Of a stretch of DNA of 64,000 nucleotides, positions 45,260 through 57,980 are shown in pieces. Position 1 is the first letter of the stretch. Each line of letters starts with the position of its first letter. The DNA comes from Calliopum simillimum (lineage: Eukaryota; Arthropoda; Insecta; Diptera; Lauxaniidae). Position numbers and translations under genes: made by a program. The notes beneath the pieces were generated by a model that ran no database searches, was not told the DNA's origin, and saw only the letters and a program-made list of their open reading frames with translations. Location of the stretch: positions 77,199,697 through 77,263,696 of the forward strand of contig OX638371.1 of NCBI GenBank assembly GCA_951812925.1. Reading direction: 5' to 3'.

Positions 45260-47365
45260 TTATAGGCTTTCTAAAATGTCTCGCACTCCAGCTGAATTGT
45301 CGGGACTACTGATCAAAACTGTTTTTCGTAAATTTTTACATTTGATAAATTGTGTCAATTCGTAAGGAGTTATTAACAAAAACTGAGATATTTAAAAGTC
45401 TTTGCGGTTCATTTTATACCGCAAAAAATTTATTAACCCAATGTGCCAGACGGTTCATATCTCCGCAGGGAAAGTGCGAGTTGACTGAAATATGTAAAAA
45501 AAATCAATTTTACGAAGAGTAAGATTTGGGAAAAAATCAAATCAAATGCTAGTCTATCAGAAACCCATTCTGCTGCTCTCTCCTCACTTTACAAGACTGA
45601 ACTTCGGCGTTCTTGGATACAAAATTTAATTTTTAAATATACATTACAGAAACAAAGTCCACTTTTCTGTTTTCCGAAATTAGCTGAAGTTTTGGCTAAA
45701 AACATAAAATGTATAAAAACATCAATGAAAATGTGAAAAAGACTTAAAACAAATAACTAAATATTTTTTATTTTCACTGCGGATAAAAAAACAATATTTG
45801 TTGTGAACACTGGGGCACTGTTAGCCAACATACCAAAGTGTTTTCAAGCGCCATCGTCGGTCATTTATTTGGAATTTTATTAAATTTCGTATGCAACATG
45901 AGTTTAACTAAATTGATTTATGGCAAAATTCGTCTGTTTGTCTTCTGTATTATATACATTAAGACGACAGCGTTGTTACAAGTATACTCATGTAGTATGT
46001 GTAATAAAATAGACAGCATAATGCCAAAATATGCGTGAAGAAAAAAGAAAGAAAGAAAGAAAAAGTTGAAGAAGAAGATTAGCTCCTTGGATTAAACATT
46101 TTGAATAATTAATCAATCGATCGCCAAATCGAAAGGTGTACGAGTGAAGTGAAAATAAAATTATTACATAAATGGTACGTCCAGTCCACCAATGATGAGA
46201 CTCAACGATATTTTCTTTTAAGCGGATATGCAAAATTACATTCACGGGGAGTCGGCACTAATGAGTGAATTATTATTTATAGCAAAATTTTGAAATTCCT
46301 TTTCTTTTTTTATCAATTTATTTTGTTCTACTATCTGATACCAAGTCTGTTTGGAATATATTACCTATGCGTATAAAAAATTTTTTAAAAGATAGCAATG
46401 TTCATGAAACACACTATGCAAACAGTAGAGCTTTTGTTAAATTAATCATAATATTTATTTTTATGTATAACTTTGTTTATCTCAAGATGAATTTAGAATG
46501 TTAGTCAAAATATTTTCTTTCTTATAAAAGTATAGTTTTGTTGTTACTCAGCTTTCGCAAATGAATAAGTGTCAGACATGTTGACTACAATCTTTCTAAG
46601 AAAATAAACTTAAACAAAGTTGAATCTTTTTCCACATTACTCAGCAATTTTGGTTTAATTGGTATAATATTTTAAAGGGTCTCGGACTACTTTGCTATAA
46701 GGAAAATAAAATTTTATGCATATCCCTTCTATGCCTGAAAAAAAAAAAAAAAAATCAATCATAATGTAATGAATTTAGCATGAAAATTAACAGAAACGCC
46801 CAGAAGTATGCAAGTAGCGTTGAAAACAACCACCAATACAGTAAGAAATTAGAGCAAGAAATATAACAAAAATAGCTGTCAAAAATAACAAGAAGGTTCG
46901 TGTATCGCAGAAAAAAAATCTACACAGCTATCGATTCAAAATCTTTTCAAAAGTTCTAACAGTAGTTGTGTATAACAGACTAATTCAGAACAAATAATTT
47001 TTGGAAACTCCAAGATTACGCCCAAAAATCTGAAAGAGGATAGTAAAAAAGTAAGCTGAGATTTTTTTCAACTTTTTTTAAACGCCGTTTAGGGGTCTAA
47101 CAATGAGGATTTATGCAAAATCTCCGGTTGATGCAGTTTTATTTTATTACGATCTGAAAACTGCGCAGAATGAGTTGTACAATATATCAAATTTGGTTGT
47201 CTTAAATAAAGGCATACAAAAAAAAAAAAAAAAATTATATCTGGAACATTAAATCACCCACATGTTGTCTTTTTATTTAAAATACCCACAAAAAACATAT
47301 ATTCGAAATTTTATTCAGCCCATTGTTAAATGCTAAAACTTTATTTTGGATAAAATTTGTTGTTG
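45260..47365. other. No gene recognised
   Basis: AT-rich sequence; a GAAA-rich run lies at 46038-46075. No protein-like frame or element ends. Confidence 0.35.
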
Positions 47366-47369
47366 AAAG

Positions 47370-48210
47370 CAGTGGTGCGAACTGTTTCAAAAATCGATAC
47401 GGTTCGGTTCAGCGGTTCGAACCATTTCACGATAACTTGTACCAGTGCAAAAACCGGTTTCTACATGACTCTGAACCATGATTTGGTTCGAATGGAATAT
47501 TGGAAATTTTTAAGTGTGTTACTTAATGACATGTATGTATACAATGAAATTTTATTTTTTTATTGAACTTTTAGTAATATACATATTTGCAAAGTTTGAT
47601 TTTTAATATAAATCTATCAATGCATTTTCTTATACATAATTGTTAAAAATTAAGGAACAGATAAGGTGGTATCTCTTACCGCCGTAAAAACGGTATTGAA
47701 TCTAATTCTAAAGAAATAGCTATACCAAATATCAATAAGTAATACAAACAACAATTATGACATAGAGGAACTCTTATGCAAGAAAATTGTAATATCAACG
47801 ACTTACCAACAGCAGGGCGAAGAAAAACAATAAAAACTAGAATTTTTTCATGAGCTACATTTAATTTTTTGCTATGATTCTAGTCTAATTTATGCAAAGG
47901 TCTAAGCAAAGCGTGCTTGTCGAGTCTTTCGGTTGGGGGCAAGTTCGTCTGATGATTTCATATGGTTGTGAATGAAACATAACGGAAACTACCCTTCGAT
48001 AGTATTTTTTTTTCTAAGAATTTTGCCTTTTTTTTGTAATATTGGTGTTTTTTACTTAAAAACATGGAACAGTAAGCTCCAACCAACAATGACACTTGAC
48101 ACGTGCCTGGATGGTAGCTAATAATGAACGCTTTTAGCATGGTTTTCGGTTCGGTTCAGCGCTTCCAAAATAAAAACGGTTCGATAAAAGGCACTAGAAA
48201 GGTGATAGTT
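47370..48210. mobile_element. Probable hAT-like element with dense GGTTCG/CGAACC motifs
   Basis: The left end CAGTGGTGCGAACTG is hAT-like. CGGTTCGGTTCAGCGGTTCG and further CGAACC motifs follow. At the right, CGGTTCGGTTCAGCGC and ACGGTTCGATAAAAGGCACTA occur near 48150-48205. GAAAG lies outside both presumed ends, but an 8-bp duplication is not seen. An inverted relative lies at 56520-56645. No protein is encoded. Confidence 0.4.
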
Positions 48211-48249
48211 CGGTTTAATAACTGATTCAGTTTACGAAAGGTCATCATG

Positions 48250-51200
48250 AAATCATGCAAGAAAAAATTTTCAAGCAAATCTAAGCCCATCATATTATGT
48301 TCTAATGGGTTTTTTTGATCCCCTTTAAAAACAAAAATGTCTTACAAAAAATTTTCTCCGAAAAATTTCATTCGAGTTTACCATGTACGAGAAATGCTTT
48401 AAACTTAAGAATAATGCGTAAAAAATGTAATAAAATGCAATATGTAAATGAGTAACAATAAAAAAAAAATAATTTCTTCATATTTATTGCATTTTTATTA
48501 CTTTGTTACTCATTATTCTGAAGTTTTAGGCTGCGTTTATGACACGCGCGACAAACGACGGAGCGTCGTCGCTAGCAAATTCATATGCAGGCGATCTTAT
48601 GGAAGTGTTTATGAGCAAGCGACGAAATTCTGCAACCACAATAATTTGAACTTATTTTTGTTAGTCGCGCGTAAACTTCAAATTGTGCATAAAAACATTT
48701 ACTTCTAAAATATTTTCAACTGTTTTGTAAGTCTTTTGTAGACGATGTAGAAATTAGTTCGAGTAGTGAGCGAAAATTAATGTTTGTAGAACTTACGGGT
48801 AAAGTAAAGGGGCTGCCCAAATATTGAATTTGAAAAACCTGGACGAATTTAGAAAATATTCGTGTTAAATGAAAGATATTTTAACATTCTGACAACATAT
48901 TGAGTTTTCTATTTAGTTAATTTGAAACTAACTATTGCCTTGTTCTCACTATCTTGGTTAACCAAACTGAAATCATAAAAACCAAAACGGAAAAATCCGC
49001 GTCCATTTTTCGATCGTATTATTATCATCGGGTTAAAGCTACAACTAGACATCTACATTTTTTGATGTTTTGAGAAAAACACTTTGAATTTTTGAAATTC
49101 AATTTTTGTATGGGATTTTGAAGTTTTCAACTTTTCCTTTTTATCATAAAATCGGTTGAGGACGACATTTCAAAAAAAAAAACGACTAAATATTGACGTA
49201 GAGCTGTCTAAGTAGTTGTAGTTTTAACCCGACGATATGTTACATTGTTTTTTGTAGATCAATGTTCTTGTAGTTATTTATTTTTTTATTTTTTTTTTTT
49301 TTCAATTATGCAGTACAGTGTACATTGTAGAATGCACACAAGTAAAGTCCAATTGAAGATGTCGAAACTTGTCGTTTACCTTGACTTTGAATGAAGTAAC
49401 AAACCAAGTAACCAAGATAAGAATCTTAAGATAAAAATAAACTTTAATTAAAAATACATAAGTTAAGCCGCAAGAAATAAGAAAAAAAAAAAAAACAACA
49501 GAGATACAAACAAAAATTGTGGATCATATGTTCAGTGCAAATAAATACTGACATGTGGTCGATCGTTGGTTGTGTTACATTCAAGAGGCATGGCATGGAA
49601 CATACTTAGTTATTTGTTATCGAATATGGTGTAATAAAGTTTCATAGATTTACGAGCACATGCATTATATAATTTTCCGTATTTTTTTTATATATTTTTC
49701 AAATCTACTTGTTATAGAGATAATTAAATTTATTTAGATAATTTTGTTCACATCAAGTTTAATTGCTGTGGAATGTTGCGGTAGCAGCTACACGTGGATG
49801 AAAGATTATATCAAAATATTTATATTGTTATAGAAGATATTATCAATAAACAAAGATCATAAAGATAATGCCTGTTGTCAGTGAAAAATAGTAGTAGTAA
49901 ATAATTGCAGGCAGATAAGTTAAGAGTTACAATCGTTGAAGACATATGCACATATTTAGTTAAATGCATTTTTATGATCATCTTAAATAATTAAAGTTCC
50001 TATTGTAAACGGTTGTTCAAAGATAAGGTATGAAATTTCAGAAAATTCTAAGTCAATCGTTTTTCTAAATTTTATAAAAATATTTTATATCAAAAATTTT
50101 CAAAATTCTTAAAAAAAATATTTTGGTTTCGTATATTATGATCATGTTATCATTTAAATGCAACAGTGCATTTAACCCCCATAGTTAATTTTTCCTGACT
50201 TTTGGGGGTCAAGTCTTTGCAGCCAGACATAGCGATTTTTATTTGAATTTTAGTTATTTCGTACATTTTTCTAATGGCTTCTAAGACACTCTATTTAGAA
50301 CAGTAAATCTTTTAAAGTTAAGTGAAAATGTAAACGTCAATATTCAAGAATTACTTTTGATATAGAATATGCTCTTCGGTCTTATTAAAATTAAATATTT
50401 TTTTACAATTTCAAAGCATTTAAAATTAATTATTTTTGCCAAAGGGTGAACGTACAAAAACACAAAGATCACGTCCGTCACTCATCCAAACGATTATCAA
50501 AAACGTTCCACATTTTGTTGCTAGCAATTCATTCGATGTTTCATTTCGAGGCATTAACTACATATTGGCTGGCATGTCAGCTCAAAACTGTTGAAATTAT
50601 TACGAATATTATAAAAATATCTCAAATCGAAAAAGTTTACAGGTCTTTGCAACTGCAGCTATTTATAACAACAATTTAACACGGTTGTCTATTTGTCTGC
50701 CATCTTATATTGTACGATACATTGTGTGTATGTAATGCAAAGTATCGTTCACAATGCAAACGCTACGGATTCGGCCACTAATTTTGTGTGAACACATGAC
50801 TAATAGCTGTGCTTATGTAACCATATAAACTATAATGACAAATACACACACTTTCACACTAAATACTCGATCTATATTACATATACATATAATAAAAATC
50901 TGTTAGAACTATAAAAAAAATAATATTGCATGCCACTACCGGGTAAATGACCCACTTTTTAGCTTTTTAAAGCAACAAATCGACCGCATTATTAAATATA
51001 TATGCATGCATATAAGCTATTTTTAGAGGCATAAATATTTTGAAAATTTTAAATATTTTGCTATTTTTCAAATTAGTTGCACGTTACAGTGACATATGAA
51101 ATATTGAGGTTGGCTTTTGAATACTATAATTTCTTTTGACAAAATTTAAATTAGTTAAACTAACAAGACTGAATGAGATTAGGAAAGAATGTTAAATTTT

Positions 51201-51700
51201 TCTTATTGAGAAAATTGCATATAGCATTTACAGTTTGTGTACATCAAATTATTATTAATGGAAAATTTGATCTTAAAATGTTGGCAGTTTTTGTTTTCTT
51301 TTTTTTTAACGGTTATAGCATAGATAAAACTTTTTAAATAACAATATTGCTTCGAATGGATAACTTGGTTCTATCTTTTATCCTTAGGTCATAAGCACAC
51401 TACACCATCTATCTCACCATTCTTAGCCTTACTTATTTGATTTAACCCAATGCGGGGTATATCAATCAGAAGACTTTTATGCTTAAATAAAGGGAATAAA
51501 TATGACACACACCTCTATTGAGCGAAATATCAAACACAAAAAATGTAATTGGAAAGGGTGATTCAAAAGTAAGTCATCGCAAGAGATCGAATTTGATATA
51601 AACGAATCAAGTTCATCCTATGCTTTCACTAGGAGAAACAGAAGAATGTAAAATAGATACTCGTATCTAAAAACTTTTAGCTTATCATTTTAAAGATAAA
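48250..51700. other. No gene recognised; one small palindrome
   Basis: 49027-49236 is a MITE-like palindrome: ATCGGGTTAAAGCTACAACT against GTTGTAGTTTTAACCCGACG. The rest is AT-rich with low-complexity frames, including 50446-50679. Confidence 0.35.
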
Positions 51701-52078
51701 TTATTTTTATTATTGGGTGTACAACTTAAAAACCGGAATTTGACGGTGGATGTCCGTACTAACAAATATCGTGAAAGCTCGAACTTTATAAATATATATG
51801 TCATTTTGAAGGTACATTTGACAGCTGTCAAAATCAGTCAACAAAACAATTTTATCTTGTGTGCATCATTATTATTTTTCACTATGAATAACTTCGAAAA
51901 TTGGAGAAAAAGACAGCATTTGCGGGAGGTTCTGTTGGGTCATTTTTTTGCAAAGAAAACTGCTGCGGAAAGTCATAGTTTGCTTGCAGAAGTTTATGGG
52001 GACTATGCTCCAGCTGAATCAAGCTGTCGTGAGTGGTTTGGACGGTTTAAAAATGGTGATTTTGATGTCAAAGACAAA

Positions 52079-53013
52079 CTAGTAAGGGTGTAAATTTTGG
52101 CCTGGCCAAAAACTAAATACCCTACACTGCAGTATTTTGAAAATTTTGCTTATATGGGAGGTGCCACGCCCTCTTGTCCGAGTACACCCAGTTTTTGTTC
52201 AGAGCTTGAATTTATAGTTTTTAGTGTCAGAGTGAAATTTAGTTGGATTATCTCAAAAAACTCTTTCAGTATAGCATTTTGAATCTTTTGCTTATATGGG
52301 AGGTGCCACGCCCCCTTGTCTGATTTCACCCAATTTTTGCTGAGAGCTTTCATTTATAATTCTTAGTGTCTGAGTCAAATTTGGTTCGAATATCTCAAAA
52401 AACGCTTTCAGTATAGCGTTTTGAAGCTTTTGCTTATATAGGAGGTGCCACGCCCTCTCGTCCGAGTTCTTCTAGTTTTAGCTTAGAGCGCGCATTTTTA
52501 GTCTTTAGTATTTGAAAGTTTGGTTGGATTATCTCAAAAAACTTTTTCAGTATAGCATTTTGAAACTTTTGCTCATATGGGAGGTGCCACGCCCCTTGGT
52601 CCGATTTCACCCAATTTTTGTTTCGAGCTTTCATTTATGATTCTTAGTGTCTGAGTCAAATTTGGTTCGAATATCTCAAAAAACGCTTTCAGTATAGCGT
52701 TTTGAAGCTTTTGCTTATATAGGAGGTGCCACGCCCTCTCGTCCGAATTCGCTCAAATTTTTATCAGAGCTTGCGCTTACAATTCGTAGTACTTATATGT
52801 ATTGTGGTTGCATTGTCGTGAAAAATACTCCTAAAATTGCATTTTGAATATAATTTTTGTATGGGCGGTAGGCGTGTCCGTTGACCGATTTTGCTCATTT
52901 TCAATCCCCCGAGCTAACTTTGACGACGGAGGCAGTGTACCAAATTTCATTGAATTATCTTGCTCAGTTTTCCCAAAAAGTGTATTTCAACACACAGCCA
53001 GCCAGCCAGCCAC

Positions 53014-53045
<32 letters not shown>

Positions 53046-53182
53046 ACAGACGGACATGGCTATATCGACTCAGGAGGTGACGCTGATCAAGAATATATAT
53101 ACTTTTCTATACCTGCCACGCCTCCTTCTCTGCGTTACAAACGGAAGGACAAAGTGAATATACCCTGGGTGTAGGGTATAAA
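52079..53182 (+). mobile_element. mini-me/Helentron-like element, copy 2, inside mariner A
   Basis: It starts CTAGTAAGGGTGT and ends GTGTAGGGTATAAAA. Five tandem units carry the box GGGAGGTGCCACGCCC or a near match at 52156, 52298, 52440, 52579 and 52721 (period about 142 bp). Then come GGGCGGTAGGCGTGTCCG, a (CAGC)n tract at 52996-53043, the core CGACTCAGGAGGTGACGCTG and a TA run. No target duplication longer than a few A is seen in the mariner code, which fits Helitron/Helentron-type insertion. Confidence 0.8.
52150..52745 (+). repeat. Five tandem ~142-bp units
   Basis: Each unit contains the conserved GC-rich box, a CCCAGTTTTTG-like segment, TTTATAATTCTTAGTGTC, then ATTATCTCAAAAAAC and CAGTATAGCGTTTTGAA. 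The second and fourth units, and the third and fifth, are most alike, which suggests duplication of pairs. Confidence 0.8.
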
Positions 53183-54189
53183 AACGTCCTGGTCAGCCGA
53201 AAAAGTTTGAGGATGAAGAATTGGATGCATTACTCGATCAAGATTCATGTCAAACGCAAGAAGAACTTGCAGAATCATTGGGAGTTTATCGAGCAACAAT
53301 TTCCAGATGTTTGATAGCCTTGGATTTTTTCAAAAGATGGAAAATTGGGTGCCATACGAGTTGAAGCCAAATGACGTCGAACGCCGATTTTTGATGTCCG
53401 AAATGTTGCTTGAACGCCACAAAAGGAAGGGTTTTTTGCATCGTATTGTCACTGGCGATGAGAAGTGGATCCATTACGATAATCCCAAGCGCAAAACAGC
53501 ATATGTCAAGAAAGGTGAGGCCGGCCCATCACAGTCGAAGCCAAATACTCATGCTTCAAAGGTAATGCTCTGTATTTGGTGGGACCAGCTAGGTGTGATC
53601 CATTATGAGCTGTTGCCAGGTGGCCAAACCATTGATGCTCAACTCTACCGTCAACAATTGATCCGATTGAAGCAGAAAATCCAGGCAGAGCGGCCAACGT
53701 ATGCGACCAGGTACGAGTCAATCATTTTCCAGCACGATAACGCTCGGCCACATATTGCTGCCCCAGTCAAAAATTACCTGGAAAACAACGGATGGGAAAT
53801 CTATACAAATTTTGCCTCACCCGCCTTATAGCCCAGACCTTGCACCATCAGACTACCATTTGTTTCGATCGATGCAGAATGCCCTATCAGGAATACGGTT
53901 CACTTAAGTTCAAGATATCGAAAATTGGCTCGATTAATTTTCGGCCGCCAAGCCGGCGCAATTTTTTTGGGATGGAATTCATAAATTGCCTGAAAGATGG
54001 GGAAATGTTGTAGGTTCCAATGGACAATACTTCGAATAAAATATATTGTAACATTTTTCCACAATAAAGCATCAAATTTCGCTAAAAAATTCCGGTTTTT
54101 ATGTTGTACACCCAATATAAATCTTCATATACCATAAATACCAATTTTACGTCATTCCATTCAAGCGTTTGATTGACTACAATCATTCT

Positions 54190-54741
54190 AGCCCAGGAAA
54201 ATAAGAATTTTTTTTGCGAAATAATTCCAAGTGAACACAGGAATTATCTTAATTAATGCATGATGACCAGTATTTTCCAAGTCATAACGGTTTTTCAAGA
54301 ATATCTTTAAGACTACGAGTCGTTCGAAAAAGGATTTAGTTCTCTATATAGAAAAACAAATTATCTTTTAAACGGTATTTAAATTTTGTTTGCACGACTC
54401 CTCATTGAAGAGTTTCGCTATTTAAAAAGTAAGATTTTTTAATATGAACTCATGGGTAGCATTTCGTATCATAATTGTTAACAACATTTTAAATTGGGTG
54501 ATCTTCTAAGCTATAAGTCGTACGAAAACATTTTTAACGTACTTTTGTAGGAAATTTCCTGTGCTACAAAATTGCAGACCAACATTTTTCTGCAAAAGTT
54601 AGCATTAGCGAGATATTTGCAAAAGACTAATTTTAGCGACCTTTGAACCTTAATAACTTTTTATGCGCACTCGACTTTGCAATGGACTTTTCACACTTTA
54701 TTTCGCACACCAGCTCTTTTTTCGACTAATTTTCCTGGGCT
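54190..54741. mobile_element. Foldback family with AGCCCAGG ends, copy 2, left arm mostly deleted
   Basis: It starts AGCCCAGGAAAATAAGAA and ends TTTTCCTGGGCT. ATTCT flanks both sides (54185-54189, 54742-54746). The left 80 bp match the left end of the 2275 element. From about 54285 it matches the right arm (about 3115-3627). The long palindrome is thus reduced to one arm. Confidence 0.85.
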
Positions 54742-54749
54742 ATTCTTGG

Positions 54750-56515
54750 AACGTGTCTAATTGAATTTGGCAGAAAATTTAATATTTTTTAAAGCACCCT
54801 ACACTAAGGATTTCACTGCAGTCGGCCTAGTTCCTAGACTCCTAGAGGCGATTTTGAAGCACTTCATTAAGATTTCAAACTACATAGTCACGTAAATGCG
54901 TGAAATGGTGCAATTAAATACGTACGTACCTAACTATTCGTAAATGCATAAAATAGCATTGAACGCGGAGGAATCTACCACCGCGCATTTAAGCCATTTT
55001 ATTGAGGTCAGTTTTTTTATTGCTGCATTTAGCACGAAACAGAAAGTATACGAGTCGGTAAATATCCAAGAAAAATAAATAAATAAACACCAACTAAGGG
55101 TTTATTTTAGACTGACGTATCTATACTTGGGACTAAACAACGGTTGTGCTCACATTTGCAGGTAAAAAAAAGTACAGACAATATCGATTTTTGTTTTATT
55201 ATAATTATTATACGTAAGTATTTAGTATATGAAAAGGTGTCTTTTTTTGTTTTAAGTTTTTATTTACATATGTATTTCTTTTAACTTTATGTTATTCAAG
55301 CGCCATTTCATTAGGTTGATGTTTTTTTGCGTTATTTAACATTGAAATTGGAGGTAATGTTATGTTTCACTTTGTTGTATTTTGTTTTAGCAATTTAATT
55401 TGGGTTAAGTACTATTTATTTTTAAACAATCAACAATATAAATAGAATATTTAAATTTAAGGCTCAGTAGTAGTTAACCTTGCGAATAATTCATTAGTAC
55501 GTTAACTTTTTTTTATGATTTTTTATTTACATTTTTGTATGTTCTGCTAATTCTTAGCCGCATAATTTTTGTATTCTCTTGATAACAGAGTAAATTGTTT
55601 ATTTTATAACAGTCAATTTTATATGACTCCTCTATAAATTTTCATAATAGTTGTGTTCACGATCTGGTGCAAATTTACTGAGTTGACACTGTTTACTTAG
55701 CAGTTGTAGTTTACAATGTCACTCGCTATGACTGAAATATTTCTATTGCTTGCAAAGTTTGTACTTTTATTAAGACTGTTCACAACTGATTGCATGTATT
55801 TGCAATTTTGCAACTTTGCAAGACCGAGATTGTGAACACGTCTACTATGCAAAAGAACACAATTTTTGTTTTCGAAAGTTTCAAAGGTAGATACTATACT
55901 TCGAAACATGGACGTGGTGGAGTAAAATTTGTTTTAGTATATTTTTAGTGATTCTTCAAAACTGTTTTCATACAAACAAATTCGTTCATCTAAAAAATCT
56001 CTCGCAGAATACATACATACATACATAAAAAATCTCTCAATAGTAATTTCAATTACTGTGTTAAAGAGTAAAGTTATCATTTTCGATTTTTTTGATGGTT
56101 ATAGAATTAGCTGAGCTTTTGGGTGTCATATTTTACAGTAAAACCGAATATCTTGTCGTTTAATAACTAAAAAACAGCAGTATCTCGTTTTTGGGTTGAG
56201 GTTTTAGCAATACTTTGTTCTGTAGAAACATTAACTCATTCGAGGTGTAAAGGTTTTTGACCTATGATCAAAAAGTTATCGAAAAACTTAAACACACAGA
56301 AAATGTCGACTTAATAGAAAATTATAAAAAAACAACATTAAGAAACCTTTTATTGTCAGAAAGTTCTGAAAAATTGCATTGAAAAGTTTATAGGAGCTCA
56401 AAACTATCGAAAAATCCATACAACGAAAAATTTCCATTTTTGGCGAGATCGAATTTTGTCGGTATCAAACGATCAATTTCATATGTTTAAGATTTTTTCT
56501 GTAAATTTTTTGCAC
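54750..56515. other. No gene recognised
   Basis: AT-rich sequence. CGCGGAGGAATCTACCACCGCG at 54967-54988 could form a small hairpin. A CATA run lies at 56007-56025. No frame resembles a protein. Confidence 0.35.
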
Positions 56516-56519
56516 TACT

Positions 56520-56645
56520 AACTGAACCATTCGAATCGAACCGAACCATGGTTCAGGGACATTTACAAACCGGTACAAGTTTTCATGAATGGTTCGAACC
56601 ACTGAACCGAATCGCATCGATTTTTGAAGCGGCTTGCAGCCTTAG
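56520..56645. repeat. GGTTCG-rich repeat, inverted relative of 47370
   Basis: TGGTTCGAACCACTGAACCG, then ATCGATTTTTGAAG is the inverse of the start of the 47370 element. AAACCGGTACAAGTTTTCAT corresponds to its GTACCAGTGCAAAAACCGG part. Confidence 0.5.
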
Positions 56646-56679
56646 TTAAAAGGACATTTTATAAGTGTAAGTTTTCTTG

Positions 56680-56870
56680 ATAAGCGTCACCTCCTGGGTC
56701 GTTATGGCCATTTCCATCTGGCTGGCTGGTTGGGTATCCGTGCGTGGAAATATTTATAATGGAAAAACTAACCAAGATGATTTGATGAAAGTTTCGCCAT
56801 AAAAGTTAGCTCGTGAGTATTATTCGTTATAACGCAACCAAAATACATACACATAAATACTAAGGGTATT
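56680..56870 (-). mobile_element. mini-me-like element, degraded copy 4
   Basis: CTTGATAAGCGTCACCTCCT, then GGTCGTTATGGCCATTTCC and CTGGCTGGCTGG are the inverse of the core and CAGC tract of copies 1 and 2. AACGCAACCAAAATACATAC follows, as in copy 3. Terminal parts are missing. Confidence 0.6.
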
Positions 56871-56879
56871 TAAATTTTA

Positions 56880-57980
56880 TATCATCTATATAAGTAATCA
56901 AAATACTTTGTACCTGTCTCTCATGGCTAATACAATAAGTTGAATGAATCCCTTACCTGAGACAACAGAAAATGTTGCATTAATTAAGTAAGTAGCAACG
57001 GTTTTCGGTGCTATATTTTGTAGGAAAAATGTTTTCGATCGGAGGCGAAAAAGAAAATTGCAAACGGAAATTCTAACGTTTTTAATAAAAAAAAAACTCT
57101 GTCTAAATGCTTCCTGGCATTCCCAGCTCTGACAGAAACTTTTCTTCGTTAAAGATTTATACGAAATCTTCTGGCTATTTTAGCATAACTGGTGATTTTA
57201 TGCGAAGCAAATTCTTCTTTATGCGGTAATACAACACAGTTTAAACCTGTGGGTAAAAGAAAAACTGCTTAAGTCGACTTAAGTAAAAATGGGTTTGAGC
57301 TCAATTTTCCACTAGTTTTAGATAGAAATACACTTTCATTCTTGGGAATCTTAAAAGTACATTTTCAAGTCTTTAAAATTTCCTAAACTACTTGAAAACC
57401 GGTTTTCCATTTTGCCAGATAGCTGCATTGCTTCAAACGTCAAAGAGCAAATCAATAAAGGCAAAAAAAAAAATATTGAGGTTAAGACCACATTAGGAGA
57501 GGGACATAATCCGCAACAAGATATGTCATAATCCCAAAAATAAAATTAAATCCGCTTTTGTTTTTGCGTTTATGTCCCCCTTTTGTGAGGGTCAGAATCC
57601 CAAATGAAAAATCTGGCATTATGTCAACAACTCTTTTTGGGATTATGACCGTTGGGATTATGTCACGTTATTGCTTATTTTACCTAAGTTCAATTACTTG
57701 AACCATTCAAGATTATTTTTCATCAATGCCATTCGATTATGGAATTCTTTGCCAAGTCATTGCTGAAATACTAAGGAAATGAGGAACTTTGGGCTATCCA
57801 CATTTAACCATTTGTTCTGATAAAATGAGTAACCATTTCTTCATATTTTATTAAGTTTCATTATGTCTTGTTAAAATTTTAATTTGAAAAAAAAAATCGT
57901 CGTTATTAAGATTATCTAGGATTACTTAATATCAAATGTTTTATATTGCTTAACCATCTACACTTTGTATTATAAAAGAA
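56880..57980. other. No gene recognised; GGGATTATG motif cluster
   Basis: At 57510-57665 variants of GGGATTATGAC and CATAATCCC recur five to six times in both orientations. No ends are visible. Confidence 0.35.

Larger units (their letters stand above)
51884..54039 (+). pseudogene. mariner transposase A, interrupted and frameshifted
   Basis: It starts MNNFENWRKRQHLREVL with a helix-turn-helix region ending FGRFKNGDFDVKDK at 52078. After the inserted element it resumes with PGQPKKFEDEELDALLDQD. A frameshift near 53310 precedes KMENWVPYELKPNDVERR. The catalytic motifs TGDEKWIHYDNP and QHDNARPHIAAP are intact. A 10-bp insertion near 53800 shifts the frame before YSPDLAPSDYHLF, and two stops follow (about 53907 and 53935). 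All three DD34D aspartates are visible, but not in one frame. It ends at a TAA at 54037-54039. Confidence 0.85.
51713..54115 (+). mobile_element. mariner element copy A, full ends, interrupted
   Basis: The ends TTGGGTGTACAACTTAAAAA and TTTTTATGTTGTACACCCAA form a TIR of about 28 bp with small differences, flanked by TA (51711-51712, 54116-54117). The length of 2403 bp is the usual mariner length of about 1.3 kb plus a 1104-bp insertion at 52079-53182. Ends and coding resemble the mellifera subfamily. Confidence 0.9.

Noticed and set aside
52844..53174. Frames rich in Ser-Gln-Pro-Ala repeats over the CAGC tract (also 6504-6898)
   Set aside because: They are translations of the (CAGC)n microsatellite in mini-me-like elements and run across known non-coding parts.
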